From contig OZ244823.1 of NCBI GenBank assembly GCA_965220365.1, forward strand, positions 1,860,001 through 1,924,000: 64,000 nucleotides of DNA. Direction: 5' to 3'. A model generated the notes under the pieces. It had not been told where the DNA came from and ran no database searches. It was given only the letters and a program-made list of their open reading frames with translations. Numbering within the stretch: the first letter of the stretch is position 1; every line of letters begins with the position of its first letter. The stretch is from Bin80 sp965220365 (GTDB lineage: Bacteria; Bacteroidota; Rhodothermia; Rhodothermales; Bin80). This document shows, one piece after another, positions 17,632 to 26,053 of the stretch. Position numbers and translations under genes: made by a program.

Positions 17632-20319
17632 ATGCACGTTACTCTTCGGCGGTGTTTTTTTCGGAAGCGATTACTTCATTTGTATCTGGTTGCTGCCTTC
17701 GTAGGTGTCAGTCCTGTGGCAGGCTCGTATGCCCAGGATATTTCAGTGGATGTGTCATCTGAGCCCCTTTCCCAAGTTCTGGATTCCTTTGGGACGTCGT
17801 ATCGCGTTAACCTTGTCTATGCTCAGCGACAGGTAGAAGGGCGTTTGGTAACATGCTATTACGCTGGTGCTGACATTGCTGCTGCGCTGGCATGCATTCT
17901 CTCGGATCAGAATCTTGATGTGATCCGATTGAAAAGGCGGCAATATGTGCTTGTGGAAGTAGGTGGAGATACGTCTCCGCATTCTGCAGAGGTCCGTTTG
18001 GGTACGCTGCACGGATTTGTGATGGATTCGCTGTCCGAGGAGACCTTGCCTGGGGCGCACATATATCTGCCCAGATTTGTGATAGGCTCCGCAACCAATA
18101 AAGCGGGGTACTATGCAATCCCATCTCTGCCATTTGGGCAATACCAGGCAAGGATTTCTTTTCTTGGCTACACAACCTTAGACACCTTACTTGAAATCTC
18201 CGGGGAGCCGGCCACAATCCGATTAGGTCGTCAAACCTTGGAGTCCCAAGCGATTTTTGTTAGTTCAGATCGTCGAGACCGGTATGAGGTAGAGCCCGGT
18301 GTGAGACAGGTCTCGGTGAATCGAATCAGTAAGCTGCCAGGCTTTCCTGGCGAAGCGGACCTTCTCCAATCACTACGCTGGTTTCCCAGCGTCCAGAGAG
18401 TACGTACCAATCAAGGAGGACTGATTGTTCGGGGTGGAGAGCCAGATCAGGTTGACTATTTGATTGATGGTGCCCCCGTATACCATATGTGGCATATTGC
18501 GGGACTCCTATCTGTCTATCAGCCAGAGGCTTTCAAAGATGTACGGTTATATCAAGGAAGTTTCCCAGCCGAACATGGCGGACGTCTGTCGGCTGTACTG
18601 GATGCAGAGTTGAAAGATGGCACGATGGACCAGATCACGGGATTAGCAGGTCTGGGGGTCTTAAGTGCACGCATATTTGTTGAGGGGCCGATCACAAAGG
18701 GGCTATCGTTTATGGTCTCTGGACGGCGATCCTATCTGGATCGAATTATTGGGCGCAGCCATCCGGTGTACGATGGAAGTAGACGGGACACCATGCGTAC
18801 AGGGATACACCTATACGATATTAGTACGAAGTTAGCATGGCGCCCATCCACAAGGCAGCGGTTGACTCTGGGGGTCTACGGAAGTTCAGATGTTCTGGAT
18901 ATTCGGCTACCCGTAAACTTGTCGGTGGTAGGCTCCTTTCGTGATGCATTGCCGCTAAGCGACTGGCTGAGCCCAGCAAGTCTGGTATTCGAGTTTGATA
19001 CGCGGTGGAGTAATCGCCTGATCAGTGCACGCTATCAGTATCTGCATGCGGATCGACTTTTTTTGAGTGCAACAACGTATGCAACCTCCTATCGGGCACA
19101 TGAACGCATCTTTATTCGTCCGACAGCTATCTCATCGGTGAATTCGGTGTATGAACTAGATATACTGGATATTGGCGTGAAGCTGAATATTGATTATTAT
19201 CTGTCGTTGACCAATCATATTCGGGCGGGCATTTCGATTGCGCAACGTACATTTTCAAGTGAATTGGAAGCGCTGATTTTGCAGACGAATACCATCTCCG
19301 AAGGCACAGATGAGCGTAGCGCACTGGACAACACGGAAATTGTACTGTATGTACAAGATACCTGGAAACCAACAACAAGATTACAGATACAACCGGGGCT
19401 TCGTATCAGTCAACTCAGAGGTGCGAAAGACTTTCGGCTAAGCCCCCGTTTGGGGGTTCGATATGATCTGAACCAAGTTATCCTTCGGATCGCTACGGGG
19501 ATTAACGTTCAGTATATACATCAGGTACGGGATCGTTATTCAGTGCTGTATGATTTGATTTCTTACCGATGGATTCCCGCCAGTCGTTCTGTGGACCCCT
19601 CCCATAGCTATCATGCATCTCTTGGCGCTAATGTATTGCTGGGAACCTTCCTTACCGTCGATGTTGATCTGTATGTGCATCTGACACATGGACTATTGCT
19701 CCCGCGCAATGAACAACAAAGCAGAGACAGGTTATTGGGACCCGGGATTGAGCTCGGTGCAATTTTAGGCCAATATACCAGAGGGAAGGCACTGGCGCAT
19801 GGATTGGAAGCCAACCTTCAGTATGAACGAGGTGTATCCTTCCTCTGGGTAAGTTATGCGGCCGGCAGATCCCGTAGCCGGGCTCCTGAGCTTGGAGAAT
19901 ATAAGTTTCGTCCCGGGCGATTTGACATACCCCAGCAGCTCCAGATCGCCTTTCAACGTACAAGAAGCCATTGGTCGTATGGGGTCAGTGGAAACTGGCG
20001 CAGCGGGTATCCAATCACGGTTCCCGAGGCACGCTATGCCGTAGGGGATCCTCTTTCTGAGGCACCGCAAGGGTTTCTCTACTTCCCCAAGATTAATAAT
20101 GGCCGATTACCCCCGTACGTGAATTATGGAGTTCAAGGATCCTATCGGTTCAATGTGGGCGATGTGGCGTTACAGCTCAAGTTAGAGGTGAATAACATCA
20201 CATTCCGGCGCAATGTGATTGGACATGTATACGATCCTGCGCTACCGCAGGGGGTCGCTATTACGTCCAGGTATGGACTTCCAGCTTATCCACTGCTCGA
20301 AATCACTGCTCAATTTTAG
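17632..20319 (+). CDS. TonB-dependent receptor with STN signalling domain (FecA-like)
   Basis: 895 residues. A basic N-terminus and hydrophobic signal peptide end at GSYAQ (~35). An STN (secretin/TonB short N-terminal) domain covers ~37-110 (VSSEPLSQVLDSF, IAAALACILSDQNL); this domain touches the FecR regulator. A CarboxypepD_reg-like domain follows (~122-205, GTLHGFVMDSLSEETLPGAH), then the plug (GGLIVRGGEPDQVDYLIDGAPVY) and a barrel ending LLEITAQF. The presence of both STN and carboxypeptidase-like domains is usual in Bacteroidota FecA-type receptors paired with a DUF4249 lipoprotein, which here starts 2 bases after the stop. The ligand is not known. Confidence 0.93.
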   Translation: MHVTLRRCFFRKRLLHLYLVAAFVGVSPVAGSYAQDISVDVSSEPLSQVLDSFGTSYRVNLVYAQRQVEGRLVTCYYAGADIAAALACILSDQNLDVIRLKRRQYVLVEVGGDTSPHSAEVRLGTLHGFVMDSLSEETLPGAHIYLPRFVIGSATNKAGYYAIPSLPFGQYQARISFLGYTTLDTLLEISGEPATIRLGRQTLESQAIFVSSDRRDRYEVEPGVRQVSVNRISKLPGFPGEADLLQSLRWFPSVQRVRTNQGGLIVRGGEPDQVDYLIDGAPVYHMWHIAGLLSVYQPEAFKDVRLYQGSFPAEHGGRLSAVLDAELKDGTMDQITGLAGLGVLSARIFVEGPITKGLSFMVSGRRSYLDRIIGRSHPVYDGSRRDTMRTGIHLYDISTKLAWRPSTRQRLTLGVYGSSDVLDIRLPVNLSVVGSFRDALPLSDWLSPASLVFEFDTRWSNRLISARYQYLHADRLFLSATTYATSYRAHERIFIRPTAISSVNSVYELDILDIGVKLNIDYYLSLTNHIRAGISIAQRTFSSELEALILQTNTISEGTDERSALDNTEIVLYVQDTWKPTTRLQIQPGLRISQLRGAKDFRLSPRLGVRYDLNQVILRIATGINVQYIHQVRDRYSVLYDLISYRWIPASRSVDPSHSYHASLGANVLLGTFLTVDVDLYVHLTHGLLLPRNEQQSRDRLLGPGIELGAILGQYTRGKALAHGLEANLQYERGVSFLWVSYAAGRSRSRAPELGEYKFRPGRFDIPQQLQIAFQRTRSHWSYGVSGNWRSGYPITVPEARYAVGDPLSEAPQGFLYFPKINNGRLPPYVNYGVQGSYRFNVGDVALQLKLEVNNITFRRNVIGHVYDPALPQGVAITSRYGLPAYPLLEITAQF

Positions 20320-20321
20320 CG

Positions 20322-21221
20322 ATGAAATTCATGCGTCTATTAATTGCAGTTATTTTTCTAGCAGGATGTGATGCCGTTCAACCAGAGAACACGTCCCTGC
20401 TTGTCGTGGAAGCATTTGTGATGTCCGAGCAATCATTACCGGAAATCGTCCTAAGACAGGCCGCTCCATTGCAGGGTCCTTATCAGCTGGATTCGTCGAC
20501 TGCTGTCATAGGTGCCCAAGTTGGGCTCACGCTACAGGGTGTTCTAATTCCTTACCGGATGCAGCGCCCCGGGGCGTATGTGCCATTGGATCCTGTGATG
20601 GCGACGCCTGGGGAAAGCATCGCATTGAATGTACAATGGGAAGGGCAATTGGTCACGGCACAGACTCGAATTCCACCATTAATTTCCTTGGATAGCATAG
20701 AAATCTCGGTTTCAGACACACCTGTTCCAGGATTGCTGTTAGACTCTCTATTTATAGATCCGACCCAGATTGATTCTTTAGGGATTCGGGCACTCGGCAC
20801 GGGTGCGCGGGAAGGATTGGTTCATCTCGTACGGGCAACCGTGTATTGGGAGGATCAAACTGTAGACGATAGGAATAATTGGTGGATTCGGATGCAGTTG
20901 CTACCCACCCTGACACAGGATCAAAGGCTCAGTAATTATTTTCTGAGCTCGGAAGTGCTGCGGCCAGAAGAGGATGTACCGTTTATTGATGCCAGTCGAC
21001 GATCCTGGTCGGGTTCTTATGCAGTACCTGTGGCAAGCCAGACCGATCTGATTTCAGAGCATGGTTTGCGTATCAGTATCATTCGTTGCACAGAGGCCTA
21101 CGCAGACTTTGTCTCCCAGAGTTCGAATCCGGGTGAATATGAACCGCCATCAAACATTTTAGGTGGGCGAGGGATTTTTGCGGGACTGGCTGTGGATACA
21201 TTTACAGTGAGCATTAAGTAA
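20322..21221 (+). CDS. DUF4249-family lipoprotein, receptor partner
   Basis: 299 residues. A lipoprotein signal peptide with lipobox LAGC places the lipidated Cys at residue 16, and the protein in the outer membrane or its periplasmic face. The body is beta-rich with a family-typical start (LLVVEAFVMSEQSLPEIVL) and the phrase YEPPSNILGGRGIFAGLAVDTF near the end. DUF4249 proteins regularly accompany STN-type receptors in Bacteroidota and are thought to help ligand capture; this remains inference. It is coupled to the receptor gene (2-base gap) and to recX (stop and start share a base in TAATG). Confidence 0.85.
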   Translation: MKFMRLLIAVIFLAGCDAVQPENTSLLVVEAFVMSEQSLPEIVLRQAAPLQGPYQLDSSTAVIGAQVGLTLQGVLIPYRMQRPGAYVPLDPVMATPGESIALNVQWEGQLVTAQTRIPPLISLDSIEISVSDTPVPGLLLDSLFIDPTQIDSLGIRALGTGAREGLVHLVRATVYWEDQTVDDRNNWWIRMQLLPTLTQDQRLSNYFLSSEVLRPEEDVPFIDASRRSWSGSYAVPVASQTDLISEHGLRISIIRCTEAYADFVSQSSNPGEYEPPSNILGGRGIFAGLAVDTFTVSIK

Positions 21222-21901
21222 TGAGTACCGTAAAAGGGCGATCGTTCAGAGTTGGTACGATCACAGCATTAAGTCCGCAGGTTGAGGATCGGGCCAGAAC
21301 ATCGGTTTTTATTGATGGAGAGTATGCCTTCGGGATTTTGACGGATTTGGTTGTACAGAACAAATTGCATGTGGGGAAAGAGCTGAATAAAACAGAGATA
21401 GGCATCCTTTTGCAGGATGAAGGAGTGCTCCGGGCAAAGTCCAAGGCACTAGGATATTTAGCTTATGCTCCGAGGACTGCGCATCAGATACGCACACGTT
21501 TGAGAGAGCGGGGTTTTTCGGATCACGAGATTGATCATGCGATGGGGGATCTGATGGATCTTGGCTATATTGATGACCGGAAGTATGCGATAGAATATAC
21601 CACGGCACGGTTCAATCATAAAGGGTATGGGCCAGAGAGGATTCGGCGTGAATTAGTTACAGACGGGGTTTCACGTGACGATATTTCGGAGGCGATCAAA
21701 GCCACGATCAAACCGGAGGCCTTTGCTGCGCGTGCAAAAAGCATGGTTGAACAATACCAGACTAGAGTTCAGGGCACATTCCCTGAGCGAAAAAGGAAAC
21801 TGATCGCTTACCTGACCAGACGAGGGTACGGGTATATAATGGCGAGTGAATTTGTTCAGGAGGTACTGAGTCGAAGTGAGTCGAGTAAAAATCGCACGTA
21901 A
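21221..21901 (+). CDS. recX: RecX regulatory protein
   Basis: 226 residues with the tandem three-helix RecX repeats: ALGYLAYAPRTAHQIRTRLRE, then MDLGYIDDRKYAIEYTTARF with GYGPERIRREL, and a final KLIAYLTRRGYGYIMASEF. RecX modulates RecA filament growth. An N-terminal extension of about 65 residues precedes the repeats (TITALSPQ, FIDGEYAFGILTDLV), as in other Bacteroidota members. Its start overlaps the stop of the DUF4249 gene, and its own end overlaps the following phosphorylase start by 26 bases. It is therefore likely on the same transcript as the receptor cassette. Confidence 0.92.
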   Translation: MSTVKGRSFRVGTITALSPQVEDRARTSVFIDGEYAFGILTDLVVQNKLHVGKELNKTEIGILLQDEGVLRAKSKALGYLAYAPRTAHQIRTRLRERGFSDHEIDHAMGDLMDLGYIDDRKYAIEYTTARFNHKGYGPERIRRELVTDGVSRDDISEAIKATIKPEAFAARAKSMVEQYQTRVQGTFPERKRKLIAYLTRRGYGYIMASEFVQEVLSRSESSKNRT

Positions 21902-22658
21902 CCTGCTAAGTAAACGCCTCGGAGAAGTCCAGCCTTCGGTCGCGATAATTCTAGGATCTGGATGCGATCTTGAACTGGATCTGGTTCATTGGAGCTTGAC
22001 TGCTTCAAATATCCCTGGGTTCATAGCTCCTTCCGTTGCTGGACATTCGGGTCGCGTGATATCTGGGGTCTTTATAAACCACGAAGTTCTCCTAATGCAA
22101 GGGCGGGTTCACTACTACGAGGGAGTTTCTGCTGATCGGGTCACCTTTCAGGTACGCCTCATCCATGAATTGGGGATCAAAAATATCATCTTGGTTAGTG
22201 CGGCAGGCGGGATACGGGCAACTTTGAACCCGGGAGAAATTATGTTGGTAGAAGATCACATCTGTGCCCAGCCACTGACTGCAACCTATAGGGTACGTTC
22301 AGTGTACGACACGCTTTGGAGGGAGCGCGTGATTGCAGTTTGTAGCAGCTTACCGGTCTCCAGTGGTGTTTATGTGTGGACCGTTGGGCCGAGCTACGAA
22401 ACTCCAGCAGAAATTGTTACCTTTGAACGTAGAGGCGGCGATGCAGTTGGAATGAGTTTAGTACCAGAAGCGATGGAAGCATCAGCTTTAGATATGAATG
22501 TGCTGGGGGCCACTATCATTACCAATAGTGCGGCGGGCCTGCATGAGCAGGAGTTAAATCACGAAGATGTACTTCGTGCAGCTAAGGCTGCACGCGCGAA
22601 TCTTTCAGATGTACTTGCCCAAGCGTTAATACAGGCTCCTCAGTCATACAGAACATAA
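21876..22658 (+). CDS. Purine nucleoside phosphorylase (trimeric type)
   Basis: 260 residues from a GTG start with AGGAGG eleven bases upstream, inside recX. Family motifs: ILGSGCDLEL (phosphate loop), GHSGRVISG, MQGRVHYYEG, SAAGGI, GPSYETPAEI, and GMSLVPEAMEASALDM followed by IITNSAAG. It cleaves purine nucleosides with phosphate to the base and (deoxy)ribose-1-phosphate in the salvage pathway. The usual Asn of the TNAAGGI-type motif reads as Ser here (VSAAGGI), a mild variation. Its tight overlap with recX suggests translational coupling rather than a functional link. Confidence 0.9.
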   Translation: MSRVKIARNLLSKRLGEVQPSVAIILGSGCDLELDLVHWSLTASNIPGFIAPSVAGHSGRVISGVFINHEVLLMQGRVHYYEGVSADRVTFQVRLIHELGIKNIILVSAAGGIRATLNPGEIMLVEDHICAQPLTATYRVRSVYDTLWRERVIAVCSSLPVSSGVYVWTVGPSYETPAEIVTFERRGGDAVGMSLVPEAMEASALDMNVLGATIITNSAAGLHEQELNHEDVLRAAKAARANLSDVLAQALIQAPQSYRT

Positions 22659-22705
22659 TTTTACCTATAACCCGATACTCATATCACAAGACCAAATTGC
22701 AGCGC

Positions 22706-23068
22706 ATGAACGACGACTATAGACATGACAGTGGCGATTGGGATGGTGCGCCGCATTCAGGCAGCGGATCTCGCTATCGCGACGAAGTATTTTCGAGGAG
22801 GGTCCCGGCGGGGCGACGTACATACTTCTTTGATGTGAAGGCAACCCGATCTGGTGAAGATTTTTTTATCGTCATCACCGAGAGCAAGCGGGTTGGAGAG
22901 CATCGTCACGAAAAACATAAGATCTTTGTGTATAAGGAAGACTTCACTAAGTTTATGAAGGGCTTGTACGAGGCAATGGAGGATGTACGAACCGAACGTC
23001 TACCGGACTACGAGTTTTATGGTTACCCGTCTGTTGATTTTCCGCCCAGGGACGACGACAGCAGGTAG
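22706..23068 (+). CDS. DUF3276 PUR-like nucleic-acid-binding protein
   Basis: 120 residues from the ATG at 22706 (the frame opens nine bases earlier with TTG). After a polar, Asp/Ser/Gly-rich start, residues ~28-90 form the PUR-type fold: RRTYFFDVKATRSGEDFFIVI, ESKRVGEHRHEKHKIFVY and EDFTKFMKGLYEAM. Related small proteins (for example Borrelia BpuR) bind single-stranded DNA and RNA; in Bacteroidota the role is not established. It ends in an acidic/arginine tail. It lies just ahead of hisD with a 12-base gap. Confidence 0.85.
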   Translation: MNDDYRHDSGDWDGAPHSGSGSRYRDEVFSRRVPAGRRTYFFDVKATRSGEDFFIVITESKRVGEHRHEKHKIFVYKEDFTKFMKGLYEAMEDVRTERLPDYEFYGYPSVDFPPRDDDSR

Positions 23069-23080
23069 TCTGGTTGAGCC

Positions 23081-24346
23081 ATGATCCGCTTGATTGCGCC
23101 AGATCAATGGAGACGAAAGCCAGTAAGCTTGGATTCTGCATTGGAGGTGCGAGTAGCCAAGGTAATCAAGAAGGTCATGGAGCGCGGCGACGCGGCTCTG
23201 TTTGATTACACGAGCCAGTTTGACCGTGTCATACTTACGTCCATCTCCGTGCCCTCCGCGGCATTGGAGTTGGCTTGGGTAGAAGCCGAATCGGCTTGGC
23301 AGCATGCATTTCAGGATGCCGCCAATAATATACGCCGGTTCCATGCGAGGCAGCGCCGTGAGAGTTGGTATATGGACGATGGAGATCGTGTTCGCCTGGG
23401 GCAGCGCATCTTACCCGTGGATGCTGCGGGTTTGTATGTCCCTGGTGGAACCGCTGCATACCCGTCCAGTGTGTTGATGACTGCCATCCCTGCTCAGGTG
23501 GCAGGAGTTGGTAACCTGTATCTTGCAAGTCCTCCTGATGCATCCACCGGGCTACCTCGGCGGGAGGTTTTGGCTGCCGCATATATGTTGGGAATTGAGA
23601 ACGTGTTTGCGATCGGTGGAGCACAGGCCATTGCCGCATTTGCGTTCGGAACAGAGTCCGTCCCGCGGGTGGACAAGATCGTAGGCCCCGGCAGCGCATA
23701 TGTTACGGCAGCCAAAAAGCTAGTTTATGGCCATGTGGATATTGATAGTCTTGCCGGCCCCAGTGAACTAGTGGTTCTGGCCGATGTCACTGCTAGATCA
23801 GACTGGATTGCGCACGATCTTCTTGCACAGGCCGAACACGACGAACTGGCCTGCGCAATCCTTGTAACCCCGGATGAAATAATTGCAAAGACCGTTTGTC
23901 AGGCACTTGAAAAATTTCTACCGTTGATTTCGCGCAGGGATATAGCTAGTTCGGCTCTAAAGGAAAATGGTGCGGCGATCATTACTTCTTCGATGGAGGA
24001 AGCGATTCACATGGTGAATACAATTGCTCCAGAGCATTTGGAGCTCATGGTTGCAGATTCATGGGAAGTTTTGGAGAGGATTCGGCATGCGGGTGCCGTC
24101 TTCATTGGTCCGTGGTCCCCGGAGGTGGTTGGAGATTACTATGCAGGTCCGAATCATGTATTGCCGACAGGGGGAGCCGCGAGATTTTCTTCTGCCTTGG
24201 GGGTTGATGATTTTGTTCGGCGTCAGAGTGTGATCAGCTATAGTGAACGGCGTTTAGGGGGCGTAGCCGATGAGATTGCTCTGATGGCATATAGTGAAGG
24301 GCTGGATGCCCACGCGCGTAGCGTAAAATCTCGGATACAAGATTGA
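23081..24346 (+). CDS. hisD: Histidinol dehydrogenase
   Basis: 421 residues; oxidises histidinol to histidine with two NAD in the last two steps of histidine synthesis. Motifs: LYVPGGTAAYPSSVLM, GGAQAIAAFAFGTESVPRVD, KIVGPGSAYVTAAKKLVYG, LAGPSELVVLAD, LLAQAEHDELA (zinc and catalytic His region) and NTIAPEHLELM. The length is normal. It overlaps hisC by one base (TGATG), so the two are translationally coupled. No other his genes lie in the window, so the pathway is split elsewhere in the genome. Confidence 0.97.
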   Translation: MIRLIAPDQWRRKPVSLDSALEVRVAKVIKKVMERGDAALFDYTSQFDRVILTSISVPSAALELAWVEAESAWQHAFQDAANNIRRFHARQRRESWYMDDGDRVRLGQRILPVDAAGLYVPGGTAAYPSSVLMTAIPAQVAGVGNLYLASPPDASTGLPRREVLAAAYMLGIENVFAIGGAQAIAAFAFGTESVPRVDKIVGPGSAYVTAAKKLVYGHVDIDSLAGPSELVVLADVTARSDWIAHDLLAQAEHDELACAILVTPDEIIAKTVCQALEKFLPLISRRDIASSALKENGAAIITSSMEEAIHMVNTIAPEHLELMVADSWEVLERIRHAGAVFIGPWSPEVVGDYYAGPNHVLPTGGAARFSSALGVDDFVRRQSVISYSERRLGGVADEIALMAYSEGLDAHARSVKSRIQD

Positions 24347-25431
24347 TGACGATCCAGAATCGTGCACTTTCTCAGGTCAAGGATGAGATCCAAAAGCAAC
24401 ATTCCTATAAGGTCGGAGTCCCTCCTGGGCAGATTACAGTCAAGCTCAATCAGAATGAAAGTCCATTTGATCTACCGGATGAGCTAAGGAAAACAGTATT
24501 TGAGCAGTGGAAAGACATAGCATTTCATCGGTATCCCTCAGAGCAGCCCGATGACCTTACGAAGTTAATTGCGGACCATATAGGCTGGGATTCAGAAGGA
24601 ATTACCATTGGGAATGGATCGAATGAATTGACCTACACGTTGGGGTTAGCCTTCGTCTCTTCAGGCAGAAAAGTGGTATTGCCTCGCCCGATGTTTTCTT
24701 TTTATGAGCGAGTTGTGGATATTTTTGGGGGAACGGTCGTTCCCATTACTCCTCGTGATAGTCTACAGTTTGACACCGATGGAATTCTAAAGGCGATTCA
24801 ACAAGCTAATCCTTCTGTCGTGGTGATCACTTCTCCAAATAATCCCACAGGTTTGGCATTACCTCTGGCAGAGATTAAAATAATTGCTGAAGCAGCGCCA
24901 GGACTGGTGCTCATTGACGAGGCATATATAGAGTTTGCAGATGAACCGAGTATGCTCACTGCATTAAGGGATTATCCAAATGTGATTCTTCTCAGAACTT
25001 TTTCCAAGGCATTTGGACTAGCTGGATTACGTATAGGCTATTTGGTCGGGGACCCTATGTTAATGTCTGAGATTCTGAAGGTTCGGCCTCCATTCATGAT
25101 TGACCGCTTCACTATAGCCGCAGTAAGGACGCTTCTTTCGCAACCTCATCTCGTTCATGACCGGGTAGCGCGAATTCGCTCAGAGACGAGGCATTTAATT
25201 CAGGCCTTGCAGCGAATAAAAGGGGTACGTGTACTTGCAGGACAAGGAAATTTTGTTACATTTAAAGTTCCCGGCAATAGTAAGGAATTGTTCATGAAAC
25301 TTGCTGAGTCTGGTATTTTAGTCCGTGATATGAGTGGGTACCCGGAGTTAAGGGGCTTTTTGCGTGTGAGTGCGGGAACTCCTGACGAGAACAGGGCATT
25401 CCTACGAGCGTTGACACGGATAATTCCCTAG
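24346..25431 (+). CDS. hisC: Histidinol-phosphate aminotransferase
   Basis: 361 residues from the ATG at 24346 (a TTG just before it is also in frame). This PLP-dependent class I/II aminotransferase acts on imidazole acetol phosphate with glutamate. Motifs: LNQNESPFDLP near the start, ITSPNNPTGLALPL, LVLIDEAYIEFAD (Asp and Tyr contacts to PLP) and LRTFSKAFGLAGLRIGYL with the Schiff-base lysine. The C-terminal RVSAGTPDENRAFL is typical. It is coupled to hisD. Confidence 0.95.
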   Translation: MTIQNRALSQVKDEIQKQHSYKVGVPPGQITVKLNQNESPFDLPDELRKTVFEQWKDIAFHRYPSEQPDDLTKLIADHIGWDSEGITIGNGSNELTYTLGLAFVSSGRKVVLPRPMFSFYERVVDIFGGTVVPITPRDSLQFDTDGILKAIQQANPSVVVITSPNNPTGLALPLAEIKIIAEAAPGLVLIDEAYIEFADEPSMLTALRDYPNVILLRTFSKAFGLAGLRIGYLVGDPMLMSEILKVRPPFMIDRFTIAAVRTLLSQPHLVHDRVARIRSETRHLIQALQRIKGVRVLAGQGNFVTFKVPGNSKELFMKLAESGILVRDMSGYPELRGFLRVSAGTPDENRAFLRALTRIIP

Positions 25432-25451
25432 TTCTTTAGCCATAAAGCACA

Positions 25452-26018
25452 ATGCGAATGCAAGATGGACTTGTCCCGGTAGAAATTGTTGGGCTGTCGA
25501 CGAGCCCAAGCAGTGGTGGTGCTTTTGTTTTGATGTTGGGGGAGATAGCTGGAACACGAAAACTCCCGATCGTGGTCGGAGAAAATGAGGCTACCGCCAT
25601 CGCAATTGGTGTTGAAAGAAAACGCCCGCCGCGTCCTATGTCCCATGACCTCTTGTGTAGTCTCATGGAGCATGCGGGGATGGAGGTGAATGACATTCTG
25701 ATTGATTCGTTAGAGGAGGGCACCTTCTTTGCAAAAATTAGATTCTTCCAGAATGGAGAGCCTGCTGCATTAGATTCACGCCCAAGTGATGCGGTCGCGG
25801 TTGCGGTACGCCTGGATGTTGATATTTTGGTATCAGAATCGATCCTTGAGGAGGCCGGGATTCCATTGGCTGAAGACGAAGATACCGCCTCTGAAGAGGC
25901 TGAAGTGCTAGCATCTCCAATTGAGCGATTGGAAGAGAAGTTGGAGCGTGCCATTGAAGAAGAGGATTATGAGGAAGCTGCACGGGTACGTGATGCTTTG
26001 GCGAAGCTAAAGGAATAG
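25452..26018 (+). CDS. Bifunctional nuclease family (BFN/DUF151) protein with C-terminal UVR domain
   Basis: 188 residues. The BFN domain covers ~5-135 (VPVEIVGLSTSPSSGGAFVLML, LPIVVGENEATAIAIG, PSDAVAVAVRLDVDILVSE). A Glu-rich linker leads to a UvrB/UvrC-type helical hairpin at the end (IERLEEKLERAIEEEDYEEAARVRDAL). The fold is known from a Thermotoga structure and a plant nuclease, but the bacterial function is unsettled. The UVR motif suggests docking with a repair or stress-protein partner (UvrA/B- or McsA/Clp-like); that is inference. It lies between hisC (20-base gap) and bshC (35-base gap). Confidence 0.85.
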   Translation: MRMQDGLVPVEIVGLSTSPSSGGAFVLMLGEIAGTRKLPIVVGENEATAIAIGVERKRPPRPMSHDLLCSLMEHAGMEVNDILIDSLEEGTFFAKIRFFQNGEPAALDSRPSDAVAVAVRLDVDILVSESILEEAGIPLAEDEDTASEEAEVLASPIERLEEKLERAIEEEDYEEAARVRDALAKLKE

Positions 26019-26053
26019 TTCCGATAGAATTAGCCGTCAATCATTCGCACAAA

